Shown piece after piece: positions 16,742 to 26,711 of a stretch of DNA of 41,029 nucleotides. The DNA lies in assembly GCA_003550725.1 (NCBI GenBank), contig PUKZ01000193.1:1-41029 (forward strand), given 5' to 3'. The position numbers and the translations under genes are program-made. The DNA comes from Bacteroidales bacterium (GTDB taxonomy: Bacteria > Bacteroidota > Bacteroidia > Bacteroidales > UBA7960). Each line of letters opens with the position of its first letter. Position 1 is the stretch's first letter. The notes under the pieces are model-generated. The model was not told the origin of the DNA. It made no database searches and worked only from the letters and a program-made list of their open reading frames with translations.

Positions 16742-18697
16742 TTATTCTAAAATTGTAAATTCAGTTCGCCGGTTATTTGCCCGGCCCTCTTCTGTTTCGT
16801 TGGTATCTATAGGTTTTTTGTCGGCATATCCTTCATATTCAAGTCTTTCAGGGTCGATGCCGTTTTCTGCGAGGTATTCATAAACTTTTTTGGCACGATT
16901 TAATGACAACTCAAGATTATATTCGTAAGAACCTACATTGTCAGTATGGCCGCTAATTTCGATTTTTATATCCGGATTTTCCTCCATAAGCTTGATAAGC
17001 CTGTTGAGTTCTGATTTGGATTCAGGTTTGAGGTTATACTTGTCATACTCGAAAAATATATTTCTCAAAACGGTGCTTTCTCCGGCTTCAATTGGTCTGA
17101 GCGGAATATCTTTATGATAGGGTTCTATTCCGGTATAAGCTTTTTCTACTGAAAAATTTTCGGAATAAAACAGGTAATTTTTAGCTGATACATTTAGGCC
17201 AACATTGACACCCATGGGTATGGCAACAAGAAAGCTTCCGTCAACCGGGTCTGATTCCGAGTTTATAATTACTTCATCATTTTTAAGATCAATGAGTTCA
17301 AAGTTAACTTTAAGGGGTTGTTTAGTATATTTATCAAATACCTCACCTTTCATGTATGTCAGGGGGTCGGGCCGTGCTTCTTCATAAAGATCGAAATAAT
17401 AGATGTTAGTTGAGCCTTCATTATTTTTTTCTTCTGAAGCAAAGTATGCTTCTCGTCCGCTGGCACCTATAAAAAGAGAATACTCATCTTTGTGTGTGTT
17501 AATAGGGTATCCAAGATTAACCGGTTCTGACCAATTGCCGTCTTTATCGCGTTTTGAATAAAAAAGATCGAAACCACCCATACCGATATGCCCTTCAGAG
17601 GCAAAAAATAGTGTTCTGTTGTCGGGGTGAATAAAGGGCGACATTTCCCGCCCTGATGTGTTTATTACCGGACCAAGGTTTTTTGGGGTTTTCCAAACAG
17701 AATCATTTTTTAGTTCAGTCATCCAAATATCTGTAATGCCAATATTTCCTTCCCTGGCACTGGTGAAATACAGTGTTTTTCCATCGGCGGTGGCACTTGG
17801 TTGTGAATCCCAGTCCCTGCTGTTTACAGGCCTTCCCATATTCTCAGGATTCTCCCATGAGCTGCCTTTTCGCCTCGAATAATATATGTCGCAACTCCCC
17901 ACTCCTTCAGGTCTGTTGCATGCCGTAAAAAAAAGGTGCCGGCCGTCGGCCGATATACTTAAAAACCCTTCATTATGCGAAGTGTTAACCGGCTTTCCAA
18001 GGTTTTTTGCAGGTTGCCATTCACCATCGACTTTATGACTGTAATAAATATCTTCATATTCACTTCCCTTACGAAATGAAGCAGTTTCACGTTTCTGCTT
18101 TCTTGTAAAATAAATTGTGCTTTCGTCAGCTGTTAATGATGGGCTGTATTCAGAAAATTCCGTATTAATAGACTTGCCTATGTTAACAGGCTCAAATTCT
18201 ACAGGCGAATTTTTTGCCTCTATAGCAAAATCACATGTTTTAAGTAAACTGTCGGCATTTTCCTGCATAGAATTACTTATATCATTGTAGCTTAGAAAAG
18301 TCTGTAAATGTTGCCTGGATTTTTCATATTTTCCTAACTTCAGTTTCGAATGAGCTAAATAGTAAAATTTGTTAGGGTAAAAATCAGGGTCTATCTCTAT
18401 GGCATTTAAATAAATATCAATGCAATCTTCATACCTCCCGGCTTTATGATACATTTCCCCCAGTATAATATATGGTTCAATAAAACCAGGATCCATTTCC
18501 ACAGCCCTTAGAAATTCCTTTTCAGCTTTTCTGTTTTCCCAGTTGTTGTAATATTCAATGGCATTTTCAAAAGCACGACGCGCCCTGATAGATGATGTTG
18601 TTAAATCCTTCTCTCCGAATTGTGGATAAGCATTAAAGCAAACGAAAAAAAGAATAAAAAATAATAGCAGTATGGTATTAAAAAATGATTTTTGCAT
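16742..18697 (-). CDS. TPR / PD40 beta-propeller / OmpA protein, PorE-like
   Basis: 651-residue envelope protein. Parts in order: N-terminal signal (1-25, probably signal peptidase I, since the cysteine at 20 lacks a good lipobox); TPR-like helices (about 30-150, e.g. EFLRAVEMDPGFIEPYIILG); five or so PD40/WD40-like propeller repeats (about 180-440, pattern 'S-x-x-A-D-x-x-T-L-Y-F-T-S'); a carboxypeptidase-regulatory-like beta domain (about 455-540); and a C-terminal OmpA peptidoglycan-binding domain (about 545-651: FFEYDKYNLKPES, ISGHTDNVGSYEYN, LSLNRAK, GRANNRRTEF). This exact order is that of PorE, a type IX secretion accessory protein that ties the system to peptidoglycan. Several paralogues with this layout exist, so the role is inferred. 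Confidence 0.85.
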   Translation of the reverse strand: MQKSFFNTILLLFFILFFVCFNAYPQFGEKDLTTSSIRARRAFENAIEYYNNWENRKAEKEFLRAVEMDPGFIEPYIILGEMYHKAGRYEDCIDIYLNAIEIDPDFYPNKFYYLAHSKLKLGKYEKSRQHLQTFLSYNDISNSMQENADSLLKTCDFAIEAKNSPVEFEPVNIGKSINTEFSEYSPSLTADESTIYFTRKQKRETASFRKGSEYEDIYYSHKVDGEWQPAKNLGKPVNTSHNEGFLSISADGRHLFFTACNRPEGVGSCDIYYSRRKGSSWENPENMGRPVNSRDWDSQPSATADGKTLYFTSAREGNIGITDIWMTELKNDSVWKTPKNLGPVINTSGREMSPFIHPDNRTLFFASEGHIGMGGFDLFYSKRDKDGNWSEPVNLGYPINTHKDEYSLFIGASGREAYFASEEKNNEGSTNIYYFDLYEEARPDPLTYMKGEVFDKYTKQPLKVNFELIDLKNDEVIINSESDPVDGSFLVAIPMGVNVGLNVSAKNYLFYSENFSVEKAYTGIEPYHKDIPLRPIEAGESTVLRNIFFEYDKYNLKPESKSELNRLIKLMEENPDIKIEISGHTDNVGSYEYNLELSLNRAKKVYEYLAENGIDPERLEYEGYADKKPIDTNETEEGRANNRRTEFTILE

Positions 18698-19043
18698 TTA
18701 TGTGGCCGGATTTAAGAAATATTAAATTATTATGATTTGTTTAATTTTAAAAATCAGCTACTTTATAAAAATTTTTAGAGCTGAAAGAAGATGTTATTGA
18801 TATGATTTTTTATGTATAAAATAGTTTATTTACTTTCCGAAATATTTTATAAGGGATTGATTGACCATATAAAATATAAATTAATACTATAACGAATTTT
18901 ACTTCAAAACTAATATTTTATATAGTTGTAAATTAATAAAACTGTATTTAAATATATTAAAAAAATCACAGAATATATAAACTTCAAAACCGATCATTTT
19001 TTATAAAACAAACAATACTTTCCATTCACTTAAAATCGTCCAT
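18698..19043. other. AT-rich spacer, 346 bases
   Basis: Very AT-rich, with ACTTCAAAAC appearing twice about 80 bases apart. No coding frame, RNA gene or convincing hairpin is seen. It separates the end of queE from the start of the OmpA gene and presumably holds the latter's promoter. Confidence 0.5.
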
Positions 19044-19682
19044 TTATGGTATATTCATATATTTATGTGTTTGCAAAGAGACCATCCATTTAGGATTTTG
19101 CTTAATATAATCGACAATTGCCGGCAGGATGTTATTATGTTTACTCCATTCAGGCTGGAGATATAATAAACATTTATCTTTTACTTTATGGCTGTTTTTT
19201 TCTGCCCATTTAAAATCATCGGGGTGTTGTATTATAATTTTAAGTTCATCTGCCATAAGCAAGATATCATTGCGTGGTGTTTGGTTGTTTTTCGGAGATA
19301 CACAAATCCAGTCATAACTTCCGGTCAGCGGATAACTTCCCGAAGTTTCCAGGCATATTCTGATACCTTTATCCTTAAGGTTTTCACAAAGAAAGTCAAG
19401 GTTATATATTAACGGTTCGCCTCCTGTAATGACAACAGTTTTTGATGGATTATCAGATACAAGCTTTATTATATCTTCTATTTCAATCAGTGGGTGAACA
19501 TCGGCATTCCATGATTCTTTAATATCACACCATTTACAACCTATATCACATCCACCGATTCTGATAAACCATGCAGGTTTGCCGGTCATGTAGCCTTCTC
19601 CCTGTATAGAATAAAAAGTTTCCATTACCGGCAATGCTTTGCCAGATTTTAACAAATTTTCATTTTTTGTTTTTTTGTTCAA
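19044..19682 (-). CDS. queE: 7-carboxy-7-deazaguanine synthase (radical SAM)
   Basis: Converts 6-carboxytetrahydropterin to 7-carboxy-7-deazaguanine in queuosine/preQ0 synthesis. The 212 residues match QueE length. Key parts are METFYSIQGEG near 20-30 and the radical SAM cluster motif CDIGCKWCD (Cys45, Cys49, Cys52; the CxxxCxxC spacing is seen directly). Also visible are the Gly-rich SAM site VVITGGEPL and the LETSG strand. The start is TTG at 19682, overlapping the folD TGA by TTGA, which suggests translational coupling; the only in-frame ATG nearby (19625) would lose conserved N-terminal sequence. No queC, queD or queF is in the window. It is last in an ffh-folD-queE unit. Confidence 0.93.
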   Translation of the reverse strand: MNKKTKNENLLKSGKALPVMETFYSIQGEGYMTGKPAWFIRIGGCDIGCKWCDIKESWNADVHPLIEIEDIIKLVSDNPSKTVVITGGEPLIYNLDFLCENLKDKGIRICLETSGSYPLTGSYDWICVSPKNNQTPRNDILLMADELKIIIQHPDDFKWAEKNSHKVKDKCLLYLQPEWSKHNNILPAIVDYIKQNPKWMVSLQTHKYMNIP

Positions 19683-20575
19683 TTGTGTTCAGTTTGAGGA
19701 TATATTTCTTTTTTTGAGGCTTTAAGGGTATTAATCAATAGTGATGCGATAGTCATAGGGCCTACTCCACCGGGTACGGGTGTAATATATGATGCTTTTT
19801 TACTTACTTCATCAAATTTTACATCGCCTATTAGTTTAAACCCTGATTTTTTTTCTGTTGATGGTTTTCTGTGAATTCCGACATCAATAACAACTGCACC
19901 TTGTTTGACCATATCAGCATTAACGAGTTCAGGTTTACCTATTGCAACAATTAATATATCGGCATTGGATGATATTTCCTGAAGGTTTTTGGTTTTGCTG
20001 TGACAAACTGTTACAGTTGCATTGCCGGGATCAGCATTTTGGCTCATCAATATACTTACCGGCCGGCCTACTATATTACTTCTTCCAATAACAACACAAT
20101 TTTTGCCTTTTGTTTCTATTTCCGAACGTTGAAGTAGCTGCATTATACCAAAAGGAGTTGCTGATATATAAGCCGGCAAGCCTATAGCCATTCTTCCTGC
20201 GTTTATAGGATGGAAGCCGTCTACATCTTTTTCGGGTTTAACAGCCTGTATGATTTTTTTTTCATCAATATGCTCAGGCAAGGGAAGCTGAACAATGATT
20301 CCATCAACATTTTGGTCATTATTAAGAAATTCAATAGTCTCAAGAAGGTCGTTTTCTGAGTCTTTAGCTGATAAATTATATTTTGATGATACAAATCCAA
20401 CTTTTTTGCATGCCTTTGCTTTATTTTCGACGTAGGTTTGACTTGCTGGGTCTTCTCCTACAAGTATGGAAGCCAGGTGCGGTGCCCTGCCATTATTATC
20501 AATTATCTTTGCTACTTCTGCACTGATCTCACTTTTGATCTGATTTGAAATGCTTTTCCCGTCAATTATTTTCAT
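19679..20575 (-). CDS. folD: bifunctional methylene-THF dehydrogenase/cyclohydrolase
   Basis: Cytosolic enzyme that interconverts methylene-, methenyl- and 10-formyl-THF, supplying purine synthesis and formyl-Met. The 298 residues fit the family. YVENKAKACKKVGF near 49-62 holds the catalytic Tyr/Lys pair. DGIIVQLPLPEHI, PEKDVDGFHPIN, VVIGRSNIVGRPVS (nucleotide site) and TPVPGGVGPMTIASL are diagnostic. It lies 57 bases after ffh and overlaps queE by four bases. A metabolic link to gcvP exists, although they are far apart. Confidence 0.96.
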   Translation of the reverse strand: MKIIDGKSISNQIKSEISAEVAKIIDNNGRAPHLASILVGEDPASQTYVENKAKACKKVGFVSSKYNLSAKDSENDLLETIEFLNNDQNVDGIIVQLPLPEHIDEKKIIQAVKPEKDVDGFHPINAGRMAIGLPAYISATPFGIMQLLQRSEIETKGKNCVVIGRSNIVGRPVSILMSQNADPGNATVTVCHSKTKNLQEISSNADILIVAIGKPELVNADMVKQGAVVIDVGIHRKPSTEKKSGFKLIGDVKFDEVSKKASYITPVPGGVGPMTIASLLINTLKASKKEIYPQTEHN

Positions 20576-20632
20576 TTATGTAAAAGATATTTAAGCTTTG
20601 ATTTTTAATGAATTATATTTGTTAGTATTGGG

Positions 20633-21964
20633 TTAACCCTGCCCGAGGTTTTTCATCATATTGCCCATTTTGGATTTGCCGTCTTTCATTGACTTCATCA
20701 TTTTACGGGTGTCTCCGAATTGTTTTAAGAGTTTATTAACTTCTGTTATTGAGCTTCCGCTGCCGCGGGCAATTCTTTTACGACGGCTTCCATTAATAAT
20801 TGACGGGTTTTCACGTTCTTCGGGTGTCATTGATTTAATGATAGCTTCTATACCTTTAAATGCATCATCTTCAATATCGGCATTTTTCATCGCTTTACCC
20901 ATTCCCGGTATCATGCCTGCAAGGTCTTTGAGGTTACCCATTTTTTTGATTTGCTGCATTTGCTTAAGGAAGTCATTAAAGTTAAATTGGTTTTTAGCAA
21001 TCTTTTTATGCATCGACCGTGCTTCTTCCTCGTCAAATTGCTCCTGTGCTTTTTCAACCAGCGAAACAATGTCGCCTTTACCCAAAATCCTGTCTGCCAT
21101 CCTTTTTGGATGAAACACATCGAGTGCTTCTATTTTTTCACCTATACCGACAAACTTAATGGGTTTATTAACAACAGACTTTATACTTAATGCTGCACCG
21201 CCTCTTGTATCGCCGTCGAGCTTTGTCAGGACCACCCCCTCATAGTCAAGCCTGTCGTTAAAGGCTTTGGCAGTTTTTACTGCATCCTGCCCTGTCATGG
21301 CATCAACTACAAATAATGTTTCCTGTGGGTTGAGAGCGTCTTTCAGGCTTGCTATTTCATCCATCATTTGCTGGTCAATAGCGAGCCGGCCTGCAGTATC
21401 GATAACAACAACCTGGTGCCCCATATTGCGTGCATGCTTTACAGCTCTTTTTGCTATATCAACAGGGTTTTTTGACTCCTTATCGGAAAACACCTCTGTA
21501 TTGGCCTTTTCTCCAAGAACATGCAACTGGTCAATAGCTGCCGGACGATATACGTCGCCGGCTGTTAAAAGTACATTTTTGTTTTTTTTATTCCGGAGAA
21601 AATATGCCAGCTTTGCAGAAAAAGTAGTTTTACCACTACCCTGTAAACCCGATACAAGTATTACAGCAGGGTTGCCTTTTAAATTGACTTCCTCGTTTTC
21701 CGAGCCCATCAACTGGGTTAATTCTTCATGTACAATTTTTACCATTAATTGCCCGGGTGAAATCGAAGTAAGCACATCGCGGCCAATAGCTTTCTCTTTT
21801 ACCGAATCAGTAAAGTTTTTTGCTGTCTTATAGTTTACGTCAGCATCAAGAAGGGCCCTGCGAACATCTTTAAGTGTTTCAGCTACATTTACCTCCGTAA
21901 TGTAACCCTGACCCTTCAAAAGCTTAAAGGATTTCTCAAATCTTTCTGTTAAACTCTCAAACAT
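20633..21964 (-). CDS. ffh: signal recognition particle protein Ffh (SRP54)
   Basis: GTPase of the signal recognition particle; binds 4.5S RNA and signal sequences of nascent membrane proteins and delivers ribosomes to FtsY. The 443 residues include the N helical bundle (1-95), G domain (about 96-295) with GLQGSGKTT (106-114), VVIDTAGRLAIDQQMM and LTKLDGDTRGGAALS, and the Met-rich M domain (about 320-443) with MIPGMGKAMKN and the RNA-binding INGSRRKRIARGSG. Nothing is missing. ATG at 21964. It begins the ffh-folD-queE unit; a candidate promoter is at 22005-22012. Confidence 0.98.
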   Translation of the reverse strand: MFESLTERFEKSFKLLKGQGYITEVNVAETLKDVRRALLDADVNYKTAKNFTDSVKEKAIGRDVLTSISPGQLMVKIVHEELTQLMGSENEEVNLKGNPAVILVSGLQGSGKTTFSAKLAYFLRNKKNKNVLLTAGDVYRPAAIDQLHVLGEKANTEVFSDKESKNPVDIAKRAVKHARNMGHQVVVIDTAGRLAIDQQMMDEIASLKDALNPQETLFVVDAMTGQDAVKTAKAFNDRLDYEGVVLTKLDGDTRGGAALSIKSVVNKPIKFVGIGEKIEALDVFHPKRMADRILGKGDIVSLVEKAQEQFDEEEARSMHKKIAKNQFNFNDFLKQMQQIKKMGNLKDLAGMIPGMGKAMKNADIEDDAFKGIEAIIKSMTPEERENPSIINGSRRKRIARGSGSSITEVNKLLKQFGDTRKMMKSMKDGKSKMGNMMKNLGQG

Positions 21965-22004
21965 ATATGTATGTATTATTTGTTTTTTATTGGTTTTGAA
22001 AATG

Positions 22005-22012
22005 CAAAATTA
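22005..22012 (-). promoter_or_regulatory. candidate -7 element for ffh
   Basis: Reading the minus strand, TAATTTTG fits TAnnTTTG and lies about 41 bases upstream of the ffh ATG. No strong -33 element is visible. Confidence 0.35.
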
Positions 22013-22172
22013 TCATTAATTATATTATTTTTAAAACTTGAATTTGCAAAATTCACATAGATTATATAATTAACTTATCCGTTTGCGGTTAAATGATAGA
22101 ATTATTGGGGCGAAAAAACAAATACCCTGTTAAGGTAAACTTGCTAAATAATAATTGACAAAATGTAATTAA

Positions 22173-23057
22173 TTACCCCTGAATAACCACATCATAGAGT
22201 GATTTTATTTCTTTGGCCTTTTCCGGTTGATTGCTTTTTTCATATGAACTTTCAAGGCTGCTTAAAATTCTTAAAATTATGTCGTAATTAGAGCAAAGTT
22301 CAAAAAACTCAGGCCTCGGATTTAAGTTAAATTGTTGCAGGAACCACTCAGCTTGTCTGTGTGAAAAAACATTCCCCTTACTAAAAGCATTTATATAGAA
22401 CAATGCCTTATCATTTTTTTCTGTAAAATCATCTATAGCAGAAGTTTTAGCATAGTATGCCAGAAAAAAATGGTTGGGCAGTTTGATGCCATAAACAGGC
22501 ATATCCAGACTTTGCGCTACAAGCATATAAACTAATCCTAAAGATAGAGGGTTACCCTGTTTTGCATCAAGAACTTTTTTAATGTAAAAATTGTGCGGAT
22601 CATGGTAATGATCTGTGGAGCCTGAAAAGCCATACTTGTCAAAAAATATATGATTAAACACCTTTACCTGCTCTAAAGCCGTAAGGTCATTATTCAACTC
22701 AAGCCATATATCTTTGCGAATGCGGTTTAATTCTACTTTTATTTCCTCGTCTTGCAATTCCGGGTAGTGGTACTGTGTTATTATCAGCCATCCGTCAATT
22801 AAATCTTTACCATCCTGTTCTTTCCATTGTTTTAGTTGTGATTCTACATTTTTAAACTGAATTTGATGAACCAGGTTTTGTATTCGATTTTGAACTTCAG
22901 TGTCAGTGTTGCTTATCCAGGCAGCTTCAAGATATGGTATTATTTCTGTGCCATATAAAAAAATATTTTTTTTGATTTCTTTATAAGCATTATCATCAGG
23001 GTCATCAATTAATTTTATGAGAGCCATTATTTCTTTTTCATTATCAATTTTTGCCAT
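22173..23057 (-). CDS. SirB1-type transglutaminase-like protein
   Basis: About 294 residues. The N-terminal third (1-90) is helical and HEAT-like. Then follows the SirB1/transglutaminase-like core: DLTALEQVKVFNHIFFDKYGFSG near 125-150, DPHNFYIKKVLDAKQGNPLSLGLVYMLVAQSLDMPVYGIKLPNHF near 153-198, and a C-terminal helical tail. The family's GxPxSLxxxYxxVA signature is clear. The Cys of true transglutaminases is absent, as in many SirB1 proteins, so this is more likely a binding protein than an enzyme. ATG at 23057 is used rather than the TTG two codons before. The phosphorylase gene lies 21 bases upstream of this start, so the two are probably co-transcribed. Confidence 0.8.
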   Translation of the reverse strand: MAKIDNEKEIMALIKLIDDPDDNAYKEIKKNIFLYGTEIIPYLEAAWISNTDTEVQNRIQNLVHQIQFKNVESQLKQWKEQDGKDLIDGWLIITQYHYPELQDEEIKVELNRIRKDIWLELNNDLTALEQVKVFNHIFFDKYGFSGSTDHYHDPHNFYIKKVLDAKQGNPLSLGLVYMLVAQSLDMPVYGIKLPNHFFLAYYAKTSAIDDFTEKNDKALFYINAFSKGNVFSHRQAEWFLQQFNLNPRPEFFELCSNYDIILRILSSLESSYEKSNQPEKAKEIKSLYDVVIQG

Positions 23058-23078
23058 ATACAAGTATAATTATCAAAT

Positions 23079-23945
23079 TTAAAGTCTATCCAAAACTGTT
23101 TTAATAAGCTTATCTACTGCTTTGTTATAGTTTAGGCTGTATTGTTTATTGATTCTGTTTGCAATAACTGTACATATTGTAAGTGTTTCGTGCCCCAGTA
23201 TTTTTCCAAGAGCATAAATAGCAGATGTTTCCATTTCAAAATTAGTGATTCTTTGATTGCTAAATTTAAAATTTTCAAATTTTGAATTTAACCCCGGGTA
23301 AGCTAAAGGTATTCTCAATTCACGGCCCTGGGGCCCGAAAAATCCAGGGGCGGTCACAGTAATACCCTGTGTCATATCATAAGCAATTGTATTCAACAAC
23401 TCACCTGAATTCTTAACAATATATGGTTTTGATAGTTCAGTAGCCCAGTTTGTATGTTCAATAAAACTATTCATCATATTTTCTTCAATAACTTCTTTGT
23501 CAAATTTATAAAAATATAAAAGGCCGTCAAGTCCTATAGCATAAGCAGATGCAACATTAGTATCAACATCAATATCGGGTTGTATGGCTCCTGATGTTCC
23601 AAGGCGTATGAGCTTAAGTGAACGGTGATTATCCTTGAGCTGCCTTGTGTTTAAGTCAACATTAACGGCAGCATCAAGCTCGTTAATCACAATGTCAATG
23701 TTATCGGCACCTATACCTGTGGATAATGCAGTAATTCTTTTACCTTTATAATAGCCGGTGTGTGTTACAAATTCACGGTTTTGTTTTTTATAGTCAATTT
23801 TTTCAAAATATTTAGAAATACTTTGCACCCTTCCCTGGTCACCTACCAATAAAACTGTATCAGCAACATCTCCGGGCTTTAAATTTAAATGATAAACGCT
23901 TTTGTCGGGATTAATTATGAGTTCACTTTTCTTATATCTGGTCAT
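23079..23945 (-). CDS. udp: uridine phosphorylase-like nucleoside phosphorylase
   Basis: 288 residues of the PNP/UDP (NP-I) family: phosphorolysis of nucleosides to base and ribose-1-phosphate. VLLVGDQGRVQSISKYF near 31-47 is the phosphate-site start. RLGTSGAIQPDIDVDT near 113-128 and TNFEMETSAIYALGKILGH near 235-253 carry the conserved Met-Glu that binds ribose. The PGFFGPQGRE loop is typical of the Bacteroidota uridine phosphorylase branch. Base specificity is inferred from overall resemblance and could be broader. ATG at 23945. It is first of a two-gene unit with the SirB1-type gene. Confidence 0.85.
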   Translation of the reverse strand: MTRYKKSELIINPDKSVYHLNLKPGDVADTVLLVGDQGRVQSISKYFEKIDYKKQNREFVTHTGYYKGKRITALSTGIGADNIDIVINELDAAVNVDLNTRQLKDNHRSLKLIRLGTSGAIQPDIDVDTNVASAYAIGLDGLLYFYKFDKEVIEENMMNSFIEHTNWATELSKPYIVKNSGELLNTIAYDMTQGITVTAPGFFGPQGRELRIPLAYPGLNSKFENFKFSNQRITNFEMETSAIYALGKILGHETLTICTVIANRINKQYSLNYNKAVDKLIKTVLDRL

Positions 23946-24159
23946 GATTTAGTGTTGTTGATTTTCAATATAACGGCATGGTAATTATTTAGTAAACAAA
24001 TACAAAACAAAGTTATTAATAAAAATCAATACTGTTTCAACAGTTTAACTGTAATGATTTATTAAATAAGCCGGTGGTTTTGCTGATAGTTTCAGATCAG
24101 ATTTATTTGGAAAGGCTTTTTTAGATAATGGTAATCAATTTTTTTATGAATATTGATTA

Positions 24160-24187
24160 TTGTTTAATATTATTGAGGTTAAATTTG
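24160..24187 (+). promoter_or_regulatory. candidate promoter of cinA
   Basis: TTG at 24160-24162 and TAAATTTG at 24180-24187, separated by 17 bases, match the Bacteroidota -33/-7 layout. The -7 element ends 31 bases before the cinA ATG. Confidence 0.5.
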
Positions 24188-24218
24188 TATAAATATTTAA
24201 TTGTAAATTTAAAAAGCT

Positions 24219-25457
24219 ATGATAGCTGAAATTATATCTGTAGGTGATGAGCTTTTGACTGGCCAGGTAATTAATTCCAATGGCACATGGCTTGCCGGTG
24301 AATTACATAAAGCAGGAATTGACACACGAAAAATTACGGTGGTTTCTGACAAAGCGGGCGAGATAACCGGTGCTATGCTGGAAGCTGAATCAAAGTCTGA
24401 CCTGGTAATAGTTACCGGTGGCCTGGGGCCAACAAATGATGATAATACCCGTCAGGCTATTTGCGATTTTCTTAATACCTGCCTGGTTGAAAACACCTGT
24501 GTTTTGGATAATATTAGGCTGTTATTTGAAAAAAGGGGAATGGAAGTGACCGAAACCAATCGTAAACAAGCATTGATACCCAAAAGTTGCCGGGTAATAC
24601 AAAATCAATATGGTACTGCCCCGGGTTTGATGTTTGAAAGGAACAACAAATTGTTTTTTGCCCTTCCGGGTGTGCCATTCGAATTTAAGCCGATGGTTAC
24701 AAACGAAATAATTCCTCTTCTCAAAAAGCATATTAAAAACAATTTTATTGTGCATAAAACTATTTTGACTCACGGAATAGGGGAGTCGTTTTTGGCTGAT
24801 AAAATCTCTGATTGGGAAGGTGAGCTGCCCTCAAATATAAAACTGTCATATTTGTCTTCGCCATGCATAGTTAGGTTAAGATTAAGCGGAAAAGGGAAAG
24901 ATCAAAAGCATGTTAAGAAGGATATTGACAAACTGGTCAAAAAGTTAAAGATGGTTATTCCGGATTATGTTTTTGGTGAAGATAACGATACAATGCAGTC
25001 GGTTGTGGGTGAGTTGTTGAAAAAAAGGGAAGCATCTGTTTCAGTTGCAGAAAGTTGTACCGGTGGTATGATTTCGCACCTGATAACCAGTGTTGGTGGT
25101 GCTTCCCAGTATTATACAGGCGGTATTATTGCTTATGATAATGATATTAAGATCAATTGCCTTAAAGTTGACCGGTCATTAATTAAGAAACATGGGGCTG
25201 TAAGCAAGCATGTTGCGGAGTCGATGGCGATTGGTGTCAAAAAATATATGCAAACCGATTATGCAATTGCTACAACCGGTATTGCCGGCCCGGAAGGAGG
25301 AACACCAGATAAACCCGTAGGCCTGGTTTGGATAGCCGTGGCAAAAAACGACAACGTTGTAAGTAAAAAGTATATATTTGGTAACAACAGGGAAAGAAAT
25401 ATATTGATTGGTTCTATTACTGCATTAAATATGCTGCGAAAAGAAATTATGGATTAG
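24219..25457 (+). CDS. cinA: CinA: MoCF-like domain plus nicotinamide-nucleotide amidase
   Basis: 412-residue full-length CinA. The N-terminal molybdopterin-binding-like (COG1058) domain has IISVGDELLTGQVINSN and VIVTGGLGPTNDD, which in studied homologues acts as an ADP-ribose pyrophosphatase. The C-terminal PncC-type domain (about 260-412) has SVAESCTGGMISHLIT with the nucleophilic Ser/Cys region and TTGIAGPEGGTPDKPVGLVW, which deamidates NMN in NAD recycling. Both active regions look intact. Single gene with its own probable promoter; fbp follows after 234 bases. Confidence 0.95.
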   Translation: MIAEIISVGDELLTGQVINSNGTWLAGELHKAGIDTRKITVVSDKAGEITGAMLEAESKSDLVIVTGGLGPTNDDNTRQAICDFLNTCLVENTCVLDNIRLLFEKRGMEVTETNRKQALIPKSCRVIQNQYGTAPGLMFERNNKLFFALPGVPFEFKPMVTNEIIPLLKKHIKNNFIVHKTILTHGIGESFLADKISDWEGELPSNIKLSYLSSPCIVRLRLSGKGKDQKHVKKDIDKLVKKLKMVIPDYVFGEDNDTMQSVVGELLKKREASVSVAESCTGGMISHLITSVGGASQYYTGGIIAYDNDIKINCLKVDRSLIKKHGAVSKHVAESMAIGVKKYMQTDYAIATTGIAGPEGGTPDKPVGLVWIAVAKNDNVVSKKYIFGNNRERNILIGSITALNMLRKEIMD

Positions 25458-25691
25458 TAGTTAAAACCCTGCTAAGCTGTATGACAGATCATTAAAGCGA
25501 TTACATGCTTATTAATATGTTTGTTTTTATTAATAATTTTGCGGAAACCTTTTTTTTTAACCGAAAGTATGGGTTTTGATGTTTTTTCTGGGTTTCGGAT
25601 AATAGTGATTCTAACTCAAAAAAGTAGAGAAAAATTTGATTAAAAGTAAAAATTATGTTTACTTCGTTAGTAAAATATAAAACATAAAAAC

Positions 25692-26711
25692 ATGGTAACA
25701 CGATATAAGATCAAAACTTTAACCGAGTTTATTATAGAAAGGCAGTCTGAATATCCACATGCTAAGGGTGCTTTAACAAGGCTGTTGAATGATATTGCAA
25801 CTGCTGCCAAAATTGTAAACCGTGAGATAAACGCAGCGGGCCTTGTAGATATTCTTGGTTATGAGGGTAAAGAAAATGTGCAGGGAGAATCACAGAAAAA
25901 ACTTGATGTATTTGCCAATGAGCAATTTATTACTGCCCTGAAAGGTGGTGCCGAATGTTGTGCTATAGCTTCAGAAGAAAATGAAAAGATCATATCTTTT
26001 CAGAATGAATTTTCAGAATTGGGTAAATACGTTATAGCCATTGACCCTTTAGACGGATCGAGCAATATAGAGTCAAACGTTTCAATAGGCACTATCTTTT
26101 CCATATACAGGCGCAAAACGGAAGTAGGTGAAGGAGGCAAGAACGTTGATATTCTGCAGCCGGGCATAAACCAGGTAGCAGCCGGATATGTTATTTACGG
26201 TTCATCAACTATGTTGGTTTATACTACCGGTAAAGGAGTTAACGGTTTTACACTCGACCCCTCAGTTGGTATATTTTGCTTATCGCACCCCGATATGGCG
26301 TTTCCTAAAGAGGGAAAAATTTACTCAATAAATGAGGGTAATTATATTTATTTTTATGAAGGGTTAAAAAAATATATCAAGTATTGCCAGGAAATTGATA
26401 AAGAAACATCCAGGCCTTACACTTCAAGGTATATAGGATCATTGGTGGCAGATTTTCACCGTAACCTTATCAGTGGCGGGATCTTTCTCTATCCGGGCTC
26501 AAAAAAAAGCCCCAGCGGTAAATTAAGGCTGCTTTATGAGTGTAACCCGATGGCATTCATTGCCGAACAAGCAGGGGGAAAAGCAAGCGACGGCTATAAC
26601 CGTATTATGGAAATTGAACCCGAAACACTTCATCAACGATCGCCATTGTTTGTCGGGCCAAAATCAATGGTTGAAAAAGCAGAAGAGTTTATACAAGAAT
26701 ATGACGGATAG
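25692..26711 (+). CDS. fbp: fructose-1,6-bisphosphatase, class I
   Basis: Gluconeogenic phosphatase, Mg-dependent. 339 residues. Motifs: [17 protein letters not shown] near 25-41, [13 protein letters not shown] near 70-82, EENEKI, the metal/active-site block [18 protein letters not shown] near 117-134 and the C-terminal [21 protein letters not shown] (class I signature). ATG at 25692. It is the same class as the E. coli and plant enzymes, not the large class III enzyme common in Bacteroides. The upstream 234-base spacer has a T/A-rich stretch without a firm promoter match. Confidence 0.96.
   Translation: MVTRYKIKTLTEFIIERQSEYPHAKGALTRLLNDIATAAKIVNREINAAGLVDILGYEGKENVQGESQKKLDVFANEQFITALKGGAECCAIASEENEKIISFQNEFSELGKYVIAIDPLDGSSNIESNVSIGTIFSIYRRKTEVGEGGKNVDILQPGINQVAAGYVIYGSSTMLVYTTGKGVNGFTLDPSVGIFCLSHPDMAFPKEGKIYSINEGNYIYFYEGLKKYIKYCQEIDKETSRPYTSRYIGSLVADFHRNLISGGIFLYPGSKKSPSGKLRLLYECNPMAFIAEQAGGKASDGYNRIMEIEPETLHQRSPLFVGPKSMVEKAEEFIQEYDG

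Noticed and set aside
21267-21833. 188-codon plus-strand frame opposite ffh
   Set aside because: Antisense shadow of the conserved GTPase domain; composition Ser/Phe/Thr-rich as expected for a reversed frame.
25540-25602. CCGAAA ... TTTCGG hairpin after cinA as a terminator
   Set aside because: Only six paired bases across a loop of about 30 bases and no U-run at the right place.
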